Positions 1 through 8,590 of a stretch of 64,000 nucleotides of DNA are shown piece after piece (position 1 is the stretch's first letter; every line of letters starts with the position of its first letter). Below the pieces are notes generated by a model. That model was given only the letters and a program-made list of their open reading frames with translations. It had not been told where the DNA came from and did not search any database. A program made the translations under genes and the position numbers. This DNA is from Phycisphaeraceae bacterium (GTDB lineage: Bacteria > Planctomycetota > Phycisphaerae > Phycisphaerales > Phycisphaeraceae): positions 1-64,000 of the forward strand of contig JAJDCS010000029.1 of assembly GCA_029260715.1 (NCBI GenBank), in the 5' to 3' direction.

Positions 1-67
1 TCACTGATGACCATGTTATCCCTTCGAAACAGAGTAGGAGAATGGTCACTATTGCCAACATATTTAT

Positions 68-1051
68 TCAGATATCACTCACAAACTGATCATAGAACGC
101 GGTGTAGTCTTCGGGGGTTTTGCCGGCGAGCCATTGCATGGCGGACCTGGGGTGGCGGTTGTATTTGCCGGTGAGGTTGTAGGCGACGTTGGGGCCCCAA
201 TCGACGTTCTTTTTCAGGGGCAGGACGTGCTGTTGGAGCATGTCGATGATGGGCTTGAGCTTGAACTTGGGGTTTTTCAGGAAGCCGATGAGTAGCTCGG
301 TGGGGCAGTTGCCTGCGCCTCGGCCGAAGCCGTCGAGTGTGGAGTCGGCGCGGTTACAGCCGAGGATGATGGCTTCGATCGTGTTGGCGAAGGCGAGTTG
401 CAAGTTGTTGTGGGCGTGGATGCCGATCTCTTTGCCGGTGCCTTCCAGGGCCTTTTCGTATTTGCGGTAGAGGTAGTCGATCTGCTCGCGGTAGAGCGAG
501 CCGAAGCTGTCGACGATGACGACGACCTGGGCGGGGCTGGGCACGAGTTCCTCGAGTGCCTGGTCGATCTCGGGCTCCTGTACGCTTGAGATGGCCATGA
601 TGTTGCAGCAGGTCTCGTAGCCCATCTCGTGGGCGTGCTGGATCATGTCGATGGCTTCGGGGATCTGGTGGACGTAGCAGGCGACGCGGATCATGCTCAG
701 GACGCTCTGGTCGGCTGGGATGATCTGGGTCTTCCAGTCGCTCTTGCCGGCGTCGGCCATGGCGGTGAGCTTCAGGCCGGTAGCTTCGGCATCGTGGTCG
801 CCGACGACGCGGCGCATGTCTTCTTCGTCGCAGAACTTCCAGGGCCCGAACTGGTCGCGCGAGAACTGCTTGGGCGAGTTCTTGTAGCCGATCTCCATGT
901 AGTCGATCCCGGCGTCGATGCAGGTCTGGTAGACGGCCTTGACGAAGGTGTCATCGAACTTGTGATCGTTCATCAGCCCGCCGTCGCGGACGGTGCAGTC
1001 GAGGACCTTGAGCTCGGGGCGGTAGGTGATCCAGGGGGCCTTGTCGGACAT
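68..1051 (-). CDS. HMGL-like (DRE-TIM) aldolase/metallolyase
   Basis: 327 residues. The N-terminal motif LDCTVRDGG matches the D-R-D/E signature of DRE-TIM metallolyases (HMG-CoA lyase, 4-hydroxy-2-oxovalerate aldolase, isopropylmalate synthase), and the later HAHNN supplies the metal-binding H-x-H pair; ADSTLDGFGRGAGN is the usual glycine-rich end of the barrel. These proteins cleave or condense a 2-oxo or hydroxy acid with a divalent metal in the cytoplasm. The family is certain, the substrate is not: closest in style to stand-alone aldolase-catalytic-domain proteins found beside sugar or polyketide genes. No partner dehydrogenase is adjacent. A GGAG ribosome-binding site lies just upstream of the ATG. 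The 67 bases before the gene end, up to the window edge, hold nothing recognisable. Confidence 0.8.
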   Translation of the reverse strand: MSDKAPWITYRPELKVLDCTVRDGGLMNDHKFDDTFVKAVYQTCIDAGIDYMEIGYKNSPKQFSRDQFGPWKFCDEEDMRRVVGDHDAEATGLKLTAMADAGKSDWKTQIIPADQSVLSMIRVACYVHQIPEAIDMIQHAHEMGYETCCNIMAISSVQEPEIDQALEELVPSPAQVVVIVDSFGSLYREQIDYLYRKYEKALEGTGKEIGIHAHNNLQLAFANTIEAIILGCNRADSTLDGFGRGAGNCPTELLIGFLKNPKFKLKPIIDMLQQHVLPLKKNVDWGPNVAYNLTGKYNRHPRSAMQWLAGKTPEDYTAFYDQFVSDI

Positions 1052-1141
1052 GTCGGCAAACTCCGTGTTGCGTGAAATAGAGCCCTATAGTGTGACGCGA
1101 AACCGGCCTGGAGGCAAGCGAGGCGGACGCGAAGGGCGGTA

Positions 1142-1170
1142 GAAAAAAACGCCGTCCCGGATGGGACGGC
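1142..1170 (-). terminator. Rho-independent terminator of the TPR/alpha-CTD gene
   Basis: On the minus strand an 8-bp GC stem (GCCGTCCC / GGGACGGC) with a 4-base loop is followed by a run of seven T. It starts 37 bases after the stop codon of the gene at 1207-2145. Confidence 0.9.
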
Positions 1171-1206
1171 GCTGGGGGGAATAGGCGGTTTAGAGCGTTC
1201 TGGGTG

Positions 1207-2145
1207 CTACTCGCCTTCGAGTTGACGCAGGCCCAGGCCCATGTCTTCCAGGCACTGCTTGATCTCGGTGAGGCTTGTCATGCCGAAGTTTTTGACGCCC
1301 ATCAATTCGGCCTCGGTCTTGAGGACCAGGTCGCCGATGGCGGTGACGTTCAGCAGCGCCAGCGCCTTGCGTGCCCGGACGGACAGGGCCATCTCGTTGA
1401 CGGATTTGCTGAGGATCTCCGAATCGCCCCCGGCGTCGGTGAGCTGGTCGTAGACCTGCTGCTTGACGGCCTCCTTCTGCTGCTCGGCGGTTTGCCCGAG
1501 CTTGAGGCTCTTCTGAGAAAGCATGGCCTTGATCTCGTCGAGGCTGGCGTCGCCGAAGTTCTTGAAGCTGCGCAGCTCGGCCTCGGTGACACGGAGCAGG
1601 TCGCCGAGCGTTCGGATGTTCATCTTACGCAGGGCGTTTCGCGTGCGGACGGAGAGCTCGAAGTCGGTGACCGGGGTGTCGAGCATCGCCGCGTGCTTCT
1701 CGAGGCGCTTCTCCTGCTCGTCATCGACGAGCATGGCCTTGCTCGCCAGGACGTCTTTGATGAACAGGCTGGCGCGAGGGTGGTTGGGATCGGTGGACAG
1801 GACCTGTCGCAGGCATCGTTCGGCCTGGGCGTACAGGCCTCGGTCTTCGTACAGGACGGCGAGGTTGATCAGGGCGTTGAGCGACGGGGTCTTGTCCCGG
1901 CCGGCCTCCTCGTAGAGGTGCAGGGCCTCGTCCTCTTCCCCGACCAGGTCCAGGTTGTACGCCAGGCGGAAGCAGACGCGCGGGTCGTCCGGGTCGGCGG
2001 CGTAGGCGGCCTCGTAGGCCTCGATCGCCTCGATGGTTTCGCCCTGTTGCTCCGCCTCGAAGCCCTTCTGGAAGAACTTCTGGCTGGTCGTGGTGTCGCG
2101 GATCTCATCTGCTTCCATCATGGCCGTGCTCTGGGCATCGCTCAT
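1207..2145 (-). CDS. TPR protein with two RNA polymerase alpha-CTD-like domains
   Basis: 312 residues from the ATG at 2145, which has an AAAGGTG ribosome-binding site; the frame stays open upstream but that stretch is not protein-like. Residues about 20-130 are tetratricopeptide repeats (for example AIEAYEAAYAADP). Two copies of the helix-hairpin-helix domain of the RNA polymerase alpha subunit follow, at about 145-207 (ELSVRTRNAL ... FGDASLDEIK) and about 233-305 (ALSVRARKAL ... FGMTSLTEIK). In alpha the domain binds UP-element DNA and activators; here it is detached from the polymerase-assembly domain and duplicated. Role unknown; DNA or polymerase binding through the pair, with TPRs for a protein partner, is an inference. 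It has its own terminator and is transcribed divergently from the VOC gene. Confidence 0.85.
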   Translation of the reverse strand: MSDAQSTAMMEADEIRDTTTSQKFFQKGFEAEQQGETIEAIEAYEAAYAADPDDPRVCFRLAYNLDLVGEEDEALHLYEEAGRDKTPSLNALINLAVLYEDRGLYAQAERCLRQVLSTDPNHPRASLFIKDVLASKAMLVDDEQEKRLEKHAAMLDTPVTDFELSVRTRNALRKMNIRTLGDLLRVTEAELRSFKNFGDASLDEIKAMLSQKSLKLGQTAEQQKEAVKQQVYDQLTDAGGDSEILSKSVNEMALSVRARKALALLNVTAIGDLVLKTEAELMGVKNFGMTSLTEIKQCLEDMGLGLRQLEGE

Positions 2146-2288
2146 CGCGGTGTCACCTTTATGGAGTAAACCGGGTAGGGTGGGAGGGTACGCTCTAACA
2201 GAACACCGTAGAATACCGTCCACCGAGGGGCTGGACAACCCGGCCCGGGGCAGGCGCGTGGGACGGTACCCACGGCAAGGAGACTGCG

Positions 2289-2726
2289 ATGGCAGGCAAG
2301 AACAAGGTCCTAGGCGGCGGCGGGTTCCACCATGTGGCGATCCACGCACGGGATTTCGACGGGACGGTGGATTTCTACACCCGGGTGCTGGGGTTCACCA
2401 CCAAGATTACCTGGCAGGAGGCTCCCAAACGGGCGGTCATGCTCGATGCCGGGGACGGCAACTACCTGGAGGTCTTCGAGGCCCCCCAGGCCAAGCCGGC
2501 GTCCGGGGACGGGCCGATCCTGCACTTTGCCTTGCGGACCGATGACTGCGACGCCGCGATCGAGCGTGCCCGGGAGGCGGGTTGTGAAGTCACGATGGAG
2601 CCGCAGGACATCGACATCCAGGCTCAAGGGGCTGATGCCCAGGCGCAGACCGTGCCCATCCGCATCGGCTTTTGCAAAGGCCCGGACGGCGAGTTGATCG
2701 AGTTCTTCCAGAACGAATTGATCTAA
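2289..2726 (+). CDS. VOC superfamily protein (glyoxalase/dioxygenase fold)
   Basis: 145 residues, AAGGAG ribosome-binding site. Two beta-alpha-beta-beta-beta modules are visible: HHVAIHARDFDGTVDFYTRV opens the first, and LHFALRTDDCDAAIERAR the second. The four metal-ligand positions typical of glyoxalase I are all filled: His near residue 15, Glu in YLEVF, His in ILHFAL and Glu in LIEFF, so a metal-dependent enzyme is likely. VOC proteins isomerise, cleave or sequester small organic molecules; the substrate cannot be read from sequence. It is convergent with the GHL10 lipoprotein gene and divergent from the TPR/alpha-CTD gene. Confidence 0.8.
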   Translation: MAGKNKVLGGGGFHHVAIHARDFDGTVDFYTRVLGFTTKITWQEAPKRAVMLDAGDGNYLEVFEAPQAKPASGDGPILHFALRTDDCDAAIERAREAGCEVTMEPQDIDIQAQGADAQAQTVPIRIGFCKGPDGELIEFFQNELI

Positions 2727-2738
2727 TGGCGGGTTCGG

Positions 2739-4415
2739 TTACTTCGAAACCGGGTCCTTCTGCGTTTCAGCGGTCGGTTCGTCTTCGGGCGCGTCCGCAG
2801 CATCGGGCGTGTCTGTGGCGGGCGGGTCCGTGGGGGCTGCTTGCTCGGGCTGCTCCGGGACCTCAGGCATAGGCGGTTTGGGCAGGTCAAGCGATCGGCC
2901 GACGCCCTGCACGCCGGTACGGCTCACCGCAGACACGATCACGCGGTCGACCTCTGCCTCGGCGTCGGGGAGCGTAACCGTCACCGCACGGTCCGTGGCG
3001 GGGACGATGGCGTAGACCCACGTGTCCGCTTGCTGGACCTGAACCACCCACCAGCGCACGCCGGCAAACATGTCGGGCTCCGCCTTCACGCGCACCGAAC
3101 CGTCGGCGATCTCAACCAACTCTGCGGTGAGCGCGGCGGGCGCTACCGAGCCCAGCCAGGGCGTCGCCGGGGGCAGCGCAGCCTTAGCGTACACCGTCTC
3201 GCGGATCTGTTTGGCCAGTTCCGAATCCGCATCCATGTACGACTGCATCGAGAAGTGCACCGTGCCCGGGCTCTTGGGCGTCATGATCCGCGTCCACTGG
3301 ATCTGGTACTTGATCTCGTTCTCGTCGAACTGCTTGCCCGTGCGGTACGGCGCGATGCCCGGCCAGAGGTGCCGGTGCTTCTTGTTCTGCTGCGCCCACC
3401 AGCCAAGCAGCGCGGTGAAGCTCTGGTCCGGCTTGGCGATCTCCCAGTAGAGTTGGGGGGTGAAGTAGTCGACCCAGCCCTTGACCAGCCATTTACGTGC
3501 GTCGGCGAACAACCCCTCGTACTGGTTGAACCCCTTGATCTGCGCGGGGTGGCCGGGCTTCCAGATCCCAAACGGCGAGATGCCCACCTGCACGTGCGGC
3601 TTCTCATCCTTCACGGACTCATACAGCCGCTGAATAAAGTCGTCCACGCTCTTGCGGCGCCAGTCGCTTCGGCCCAGTTTGCCGCCGGCTTCCTGATACG
3701 CCGACCAACTGCGGTCGTCGGGGAACTCGATTTCGTTGCCGTCGTCGTCCTTGACCTTGTAAGGGTAGAAGTAGTCGTCCAGGTGTATGCCGTCGATGTC
3801 GTATCGTCTAACCACATCCAGGATCACGTTCAGGGAGTGCCGCTGTACGGCCGGCTCGCTTGGGTCCATCCAGAGGTACGGGCCGTAGGCGTACACGACC
3901 TTCGGGTGGGTCTTGCTGATGTGGTTGTCGCTGACCTCGCCCTTGTAACTTGGGTGCAGCGCTCGGTAGGGGTTGAACCAGGCGTGCAACTCCAGCCCTC
4001 GCCGGTGCGCCTCACCCACCGCGAACGCCAGCGGGTCGTAGTACGGCCTGGGCGCTTCGCCCATCTCCCCGGTGAGGTAAGACGACCACGGCTCGAGGTC
4101 GCTTGCGTACAGCGCATCCGCCGCCGGGCGCACCTGCAATACCACCGCGTTGAAGTTCATCTGCACGCACTTGTCGAGGATGGCGATCAACTCGTCCTGC
4201 TGTTGCTGCACAGGCAGTCCCGGCTCGCTGGGCCAGTCGATGTTCGCCACCGTCGCCACCCACACGCCACGGAACTCGCGCGGCACGGCCGGGACGTCAG
4301 GCGGCTGACTCACTTTTTTCCCGACGCGGCTTGTCCCCGAGCAGCCCAGCAATGCGGTGAGCGCCAAGGCGATGATCGTGACGGCCAAGGTTACGTGTCG
4401 TGTCTGGCTGGTCAT
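2739..4415 (-). CDS. GHL10-type glycosyl hydrolase lipoprotein (DUF187)
   Basis: 558 residues from the ATG at 4415. The N-terminus is a lipoprotein signal with lipobox LLGC at about residues 22-25. The body starts RGVWVATVANIDWP, the hallmark of the GHL10/DUF187 TIM-barrel family, with VVLQVRPAADALY, LHAWFNPYRA and IHLDDYFYPY following. Characterised relatives include E. coli DigH, which hydrolyses denuded peptidoglycan glycan strands. The C-terminal ~70 residues are Pro/Glu/Ala/Asp-rich and probably disordered. An amidase lipoprotein and a SpoIID-like protein are encoded within 4 kb, which suggests peptidoglycan turnover, but a polysaccharide substrate is also possible. Confidence 0.85.
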   Translation of the reverse strand: MTSQTRHVTLAVTIIALALTALLGCSGTSRVGKKVSQPPDVPAVPREFRGVWVATVANIDWPSEPGLPVQQQQDELIAILDKCVQMNFNAVVLQVRPAADALYASDLEPWSSYLTGEMGEAPRPYYDPLAFAVGEAHRRGLELHAWFNPYRALHPSYKGEVSDNHISKTHPKVVYAYGPYLWMDPSEPAVQRHSLNVILDVVRRYDIDGIHLDDYFYPYKVKDDDGNEIEFPDDRSWSAYQEAGGKLGRSDWRRKSVDDFIQRLYESVKDEKPHVQVGISPFGIWKPGHPAQIKGFNQYEGLFADARKWLVKGWVDYFTPQLYWEIAKPDQSFTALLGWWAQQNKKHRHLWPGIAPYRTGKQFDENEIKYQIQWTRIMTPKSPGTVHFSMQSYMDADSELAKQIRETVYAKAALPPATPWLGSVAPAALTAELVEIADGSVRVKAEPDMFAGVRWWVVQVQQADTWVYAIVPATDRAVTVTLPDAEAEVDRVIVSAVSRTGVQGVGRSLDLPKPPMPEVPEQPEQAAPTDPPATDTPDAADAPEDEPTAETQKDPVSK

Positions 4416-4514
4416 GTGCTGCACCTGTTTTTGAGGGAATGTGAGAGGCGATACCACCCGTCCGGCAGCGCGTAGTATATAGCCAGTGGGCCAAGGTGTG
4501 GCTATGAGGGCGGT

Positions 4515-6140
4515 TCATATACGGCGCTGTCTTCGGTGACGGGTCTGGTTCAAGCCAAGTGCCAGCGAGAGGGCTGCAAGCGTCCCCGGTTCGGGGACCA
4601 GGGCCAGTACATCGCCCGGTGGGGCGCCCTGGTTCCAGTTCGTCAGCACGACGTTCAGGTCGGAAATCCCCACAAACCCGTCGCCGACACCTTCGACATC
4701 GCCCTGGGTCCAGTCGCCCTTGGGCACGGTCTGGTTCCAATGGCTGAGGATGATATTGATGTCCTGAATCCCGACGAACCCGTCGCTGTTGAGATCGCCG
4801 ACGATCGGCCCGCTGGTCGGGGGCGCATAGAAGATGTCGTCGAGGAAGATCAGGCTGTCCTGCCCGCCGGCGAACACGATCGAGTCGAGGCTGATGGTGT
4901 CGCCGAGTATGCCATCGCCGCCTTCCGCCGCCGACCAGAGCGCCGAGTTTTGAAGCGACCATGCGTACTGATGCCACTGCCCGTCGGCGATCACGCTTTG
5001 GCTTAGCCCCTGCTCGGTGCCGTTGTCTTCGTCGTCAAGTTTGACGGCGACGGTCAGGTCCGGCGACTGGGTCTTGAGCCAGAACCCGATCGATCCCAAA
5101 GACTGCACGGCGAGGTTGGCCTGTCGCTGGCCGGTGAACAGGCCGGTGGCGAACTCGGCGCCGGCGACGTGGTTAAAGAGGAAGTCGCCGCCGGCCGATT
5201 CGTCCAGATCGATGGCGATCTGCTGGCCCCGCGCCCCGCTGTGCGCCTCGGCCGCGGTGCTTTGGGCCAGTGTGGCCGCCCCAAGGTTCAGGTTAAGGCT
5301 TGAAAAGTGCTCGTCGTTGCCGAAATACCCGTCGTTCAGCTCGAAGTCGGTCAGGGCCTTGACGTGTTGCAGCGGCGGCTGGTCGAACGTGGGTGCGACG
5401 GTTTCGAGCTGGATGTCCGCGCCGTAGTAGAACTTGAGGATGTCGACGTAGCTGACGCCTTGCTGGCCAAGGAAGTTAGCGCCGTTTTGACTCTTAGCGC
5501 CGCGGTTGGGCCAATTGGGGTTGGTCGGCGTGCCCTGGAAGCCAAGCGGTGTGCCGGTATTGAATCCGCCAATCAACCCCTGCTCGAAAGTGTACGTGAC
5601 CCACTTCTCGGTGTTGGTCGGGTCGGAGTCGGTGGGCTTGGCGACGGCGCTTGGGCCCGAGGGGATCGCGCCGGCGACGTAGAACGAGGCGATCAGGATG
5701 TCGATGTTTGAGAAGTTCTTGATCGTCAGGATCTCGCCCTCTGTGGCGTCGGTGGCGTCGAAGTGGATCTGCCGGGCCCATCCGCGGTTGCTGTGGTAGA
5801 CCTGATCACTGGTGCCGTTGCGGATCGAACCGCCGGTGCGCATCTTGTAGTAGGCGAAAGTCCTTGCGGCGACGGCCTGGGCCTTGAGCGCTTCGAAGCT
5901 GGCGCCGCCGTTTTCGGAGAACACGACGTTTGGGACGTAGTCTGTCTCGGTGGGGATGTGGCCGAAGCCGACGACGTTGATGGTTTCCAACTGGTCGAAC
6001 GCGGCGCGGGCATCGACCGCCGCCAAAAGACTAAGCGCCACCACCGCGGCAAACGCTGTGGCGCGTAAGAGACCATGGTTGGGCACCCCGGCCGACTCAA
6101 CCTGCCGCAGGTGTAAGAGAAATCGTCCCCAGTGACTCAT
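4515..6140 (-). CDS. SpoIID/LytB-domain protein with dockerin and PEP-CTERM tail
   Basis: 541 residues from the ATG at 6140. Signal peptide to about residue 47 (cleavage after ARA). Residues about 60-245 are a SpoIID/LytB domain: FEALKAQAVAARTF carries the catalytic-type Glu at 83, and NRGAKSQNGANFL ... SYVDILKFYYG is the family's C-terminal block. SpoIID is a lytic transglycosylase acting on peptide-stripped peptidoglycan. Residues about 255-445 resemble a beta-sandwich carbohydrate-binding module. A type I dockerin follows at about 448-506 (GDLNSDGFVG and the degenerate repeat GDGFVGISDLN), then VPEPGT, a hydrophobic helix and a basic tail, the PEP-CTERM sorting signal. The predicted product is exported and processed by an exosortase, which is not encoded here. 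Confidence 0.85.
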   Translation of the reverse strand: MSHWGRFLLHLRQVESAGVPNHGLLRATAFAAVVALSLLAAVDARAAFDQLETINVVGFGHIPTETDYVPNVVFSENGGASFEALKAQAVAARTFAYYKMRTGGSIRNGTSDQVYHSNRGWARQIHFDATDATEGEILTIKNFSNIDILIASFYVAGAIPSGPSAVAKPTDSDPTNTEKWVTYTFEQGLIGGFNTGTPLGFQGTPTNPNWPNRGAKSQNGANFLGQQGVSYVDILKFYYGADIQLETVAPTFDQPPLQHVKALTDFELNDGYFGNDEHFSSLNLNLGAATLAQSTAAEAHSGARGQQIAIDLDESAGGDFLFNHVAGAEFATGLFTGQRQANLAVQSLGSIGFWLKTQSPDLTVAVKLDDEDNGTEQGLSQSVIADGQWHQYAWSLQNSALWSAAEGGDGILGDTISLDSIVFAGGQDSLIFLDDIFYAPPTSGPIVGDLNSDGFVGIQDINIILSHWNQTVPKGDWTQGDVEGVGDGFVGISDLNVVLTNWNQGAPPGDVLALVPEPGTLAALSLALGLNQTRHRRQRRI

Positions 6141-6619
6141 GGTTGTTCTCCACCCACCCAGGCACGGCCCGGGCGGCGAGTCGGATATCCCAGCCTTACT
6201 TTTTTGTCTTTGACGGCAGTGGCCTGCGCCACCCCCATTAAGGTAGCACCCTTTGTTGGGTACGTCACTCGAATTATAGAACAGGCGATGAAAATACCCT
6301 GTAAATCCTGATCTCCACCATCTTTTCATGTTAAACGCCTACATCTTAATCCGTCCCCGGGAGGGGTTGAAAGGGCAGCTTTTTATGGTCAAAACCAAAT
6401 AAGGTCCCCGGTATTTGCATGTTATTTTGCCCAATCGGGCTATTGGTTCTTGAAACCGGACGAGAGATGGGTTATATAATTGTGTGAGGCGCAGGCTTCG
6501 GTAGGAAGGGGAGAGAACACCTTTCAAAATCTACCGGTGATTCCTGCTAAGTGGTAGGTCGTTTTACATTCATTTAGTACGAGTACAGTTTCATCTCACT
6601 ATTTTTAGGAGGAGTGGTA
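6141..6619. promoter_or_regulatory. 479-bp divergent control region with two structured leaders
   Basis: No gene. On the minus strand a TATAAT -10 sits at 6273-6278 with no good -35, leaving a leader of about 130 nt to the SpoIID-like gene; that leader holds a GTGGC/GCCAC hairpin at 6219-6232. On the plus strand the promoter at 6450-6480 gives a leader of similar length to the small PEP-CTERM gene, with a 6-bp stem CGGTAG/CTACCG at 6499-6536. No known riboswitch class is recognised. The strong AGGAGG at 6607-6612 belongs to the plus-strand gene. Confidence 0.5.
6450..6480 (+). promoter_or_regulatory. Sigma-70-type promoter of the small PEP-CTERM gene
   Basis: TTGAAA at 6450-6455 and a perfect TATAAT at 6475-6480, spacer 19 bases (slightly long), in an AT-rich stretch upstream of the gene at 6620. 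Confidence 0.6.
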
Positions 6620-7324
6620 ATGAAGAAAACGATTTTAGGTCTGGGTTTCACCGCCGCGTTTTGCTTTGCCGCGTCCGCACAGGCTTCGTTTCTCATCGAC
6701 ATCGACACCGATGGCCTTGACGATGGACCGTGGACGCCGCACGCGAACTTCAGCTTCGGCGGTGACACCACCACGGCCAGCACCAGCATCAAGGCTACGG
6801 GTGTGGCGGGCCTTGCCGGTGCGGATAGCCTCTTTGGCGGCGACGCGAGCCTAGGCCCCGATACCTACCAGGTCACCTACAACCCGGGCCTGGATGGCGA
6901 CAACGCCAACCTAACGGGTGTCTCGCTCAACAGCGAAGGTGATATCGGTGGTCCGCTGGCCGGTGCCACGGGCGATTACAACATCTACGCCACCTGGCCC
7001 GCGACCAACAACGTCAACACCGCCAACAACGGGCTGGTCAACTTCACTGTCGATGACGGTGTCGGCACGGTGTTCACCGTTCAGCTCAGTCAGAACACCG
7101 TCCAGGACGACGACGGTGACGGCTTCGGCGGCAACGAGTGGATCTATCTCGGTACCGCCACGCTTGACGCCAGCACGACCTACACCCTCAAGCAGGAAGC
7201 CACCGGCAACAGCTTCGTCTCGATGCGTGCCGCGGGTTACCTGTTTGACGCCGTGCCCGAGCCGGCTTCCCTGGGCCTGATGGGCCTCGGTGGTTTGGCC
7301 ATGTTGAGCCGACAGCGCCGCTAA
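6620..7324 (+). CDS. Small PEP-CTERM surface protein
   Basis: 234 residues. The ATG at 6620 is placed 7 bases after a perfect AGGAGG; an in-frame GTG at 6614 lies inside that site and is less likely. A signal peptide ends near residue 22 (AQA/SF). The body is Gly/Asn/Asp/Thr-rich with beta-strand character and has no enzyme motif that I recognise. The C-terminus is VPEPAS, a short hydrophobic helix (GLMGLGGLAML) and SRQRR, a standard PEP-CTERM tail for exosortase-dependent anchoring. A strong promoter, perfect ribosome-binding site and strong terminator make it a free-standing, probably well-expressed unit. Confidence 0.85.
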   Translation: MKKTILGLGFTAAFCFAASAQASFLIDIDTDGLDDGPWTPHANFSFGGDTTTASTSIKATGVAGLAGADSLFGGDASLGPDTYQVTYNPGLDGDNANLTGVSLNSEGDIGGPLAGATGDYNIYATWPATNNVNTANNGLVNFTVDDGVGTVFTVQLSQNTVQDDDGDGFGGNEWIYLGTATLDASTTYTLKQEATGNSFVSMRAAGYLFDAVPEPASLGLMGLGGLAMLSRQRR

Positions 7325-7357
7325 GAGGCGATGCTGACTGACAGTCTGATTTCCTTA

Positions 7358-7388
7358 CCACCCCGGTCCTTGTGGCCGGGGTGTTTTT
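7358..7388 (+). terminator. Rho-independent terminator of the small PEP-CTERM gene
   Basis: Stem CACCCCGG / CCGGGGTG with a 9-base loop, followed by TTTTT; 34 bases after the stop codon. Confidence 0.9.
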
Positions 7389-7485
7389 GTACATTCAGGC
7401 CCAGGTCCAGGGAAATCAACCGGTCGGCTTGCTTCCCGCCTGTTATTTCGCAATAATCGGGTCTCATCTGATTTAGGAGACCACG

Positions 7486-8544
7486 ATGAACATCCGACCC
7501 CTTTTTTGCAGCCCCTGCTCTGCGCGTAAGCACGCTCTTTTTGCCTCGGCCTTGGCGGCTGTCCTGTTGATCACCGGCTGCGGGATCGTCAAGCCCATGT
7601 CCGGCTCACACGCCAAACGCACCGGCGATGAGATCGTCGTCGCCGGTCAGCTCTTCCACACCGGCACCCCCGTCGTCCTGTGGATGGACGAAGGCGGCTA
7701 CGACGCCTACCGCATCGAGAAGCGCTTCGTCCCCTACGACCAGTCGCTCTGGGAGGTCACCAAGGACGAGGTCGACTCGCCCAACCGCTACAACCTGCGA
7801 TACAAGGGCAAGCACTTCTCACCCGAGCAGCTCGAACAGATCAAGTCAGGCGGCTGGCCCCTGGACCTGCTTCAGGACACCGTCGATCAGTTCGTCATCC
7901 ACTACGACGTCTGCGGCACCAGCCGGCGATGCTTCAGCGTCCTGCACGACCACCGCACGCTCAGCGTCCACTTCATGCTCGACATCGACGGCACGATCTA
8001 CCAGACCCTGGACCTCAAGGAGCGCGCCTGGCACGCGGGCAAAGCCAACGATCGATCCGTCGGGATCGAGATCGCCAACATGGGCGCCTACCCGCTGGAT
8101 AACAGTAAGGTCCTTGACCAGTGGTATCAGCCCCAGCCCGACGGCAGCACACGCCTGACACTCCCGGAATCGCGCGGCGACGGCGGGGTCCGAAACCTCG
8201 ACGATGTCGTCGGGCCGATCCGCCCCGACCCGGTTGTTGGGACGATCAACGAACGCGAGCTCCGGCAGTACGATCTCACGCCCCAGCAGTACCAGGCCCT
8301 GATCAAACTCACCGCCGCGCTGACGCGGATCTTCCCCAAGATGGCCAACGACTACCCGCGTGACGACGAGGGCAACCTCATCCCCGGCCTGCTCACCGAC
8401 GAACAGTTCGCCGACTTCCAGGGCCTGATCGCTCACTACCACATCAAAACAAGCAAGGTCGACCCCGGGCCGGCCTTCCAGTGGGACTATCTTCTCGATC
8501 AGGTCGAAAAGGAAAAGCAGGCCTGGCGCTTCTGGCGCAGGTAA
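7486..8544 (+). CDS. N-acetylmuramoyl-L-alanine amidase lipoprotein (amidase_2/PGRP fold)
   Basis: 352 residues. The N-terminal hydrophobic stretch ends with lipobox LITGC near residue 27-29, so it is a predicted lipoprotein. The amidase_2 core runs from about residue 140 to 300: FVIHYDVCGTSRRCFSVL (first zinc His), HFMLDIDGTIYQTLDL, AWHAGKANDRSVGIEIAN (second zinc His). This family removes stem peptides from peptidoglycan glycan chains. Its product, peptide-free glycan, is the substrate class attacked by SpoIID-type and DigH-type enzymes, both of which have relatives encoded next to it. The basic start region MNIRPLFCSPC follows a weak AGGAG site. Confidence 0.88.
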   Translation: MNIRPLFCSPCSARKHALFASALAAVLLITGCGIVKPMSGSHAKRTGDEIVVAGQLFHTGTPVVLWMDEGGYDAYRIEKRFVPYDQSLWEVTKDEVDSPNRYNLRYKGKHFSPEQLEQIKSGGWPLDLLQDTVDQFVIHYDVCGTSRRCFSVLHDHRTLSVHFMLDIDGTIYQTLDLKERAWHAGKANDRSVGIEIANMGAYPLDNSKVLDQWYQPQPDGSTRLTLPESRGDGGVRNLDDVVGPIRPDPVVGTINERELRQYDLTPQQYQALIKLTAALTRIFPKMANDYPRDDEGNLIPGLLTDEQFADFQGLIAHYHIKTSKVDPGPAFQWDYLLDQVEKEKQAWRFWRR

Positions 8545-8590
8545 ACACCGAGGACGCCACAAACAGGTATCTCCAAAGAACCAATAAAAC

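Noticed and set aside
2841-4475. Long plus-strand frame of 544 codons
   Set aside because: It is the antisense of the GHL10 lipoprotein gene, caused by high GC at third positions; the protein has no family resemblance.
6390-6420. Possible sigma-54 promoter before the small PEP-CTERM gene
   Set aside because: The GG and GC elements are 12 bases apart rather than 10, and a good sigma-70-type promoter lies downstream.
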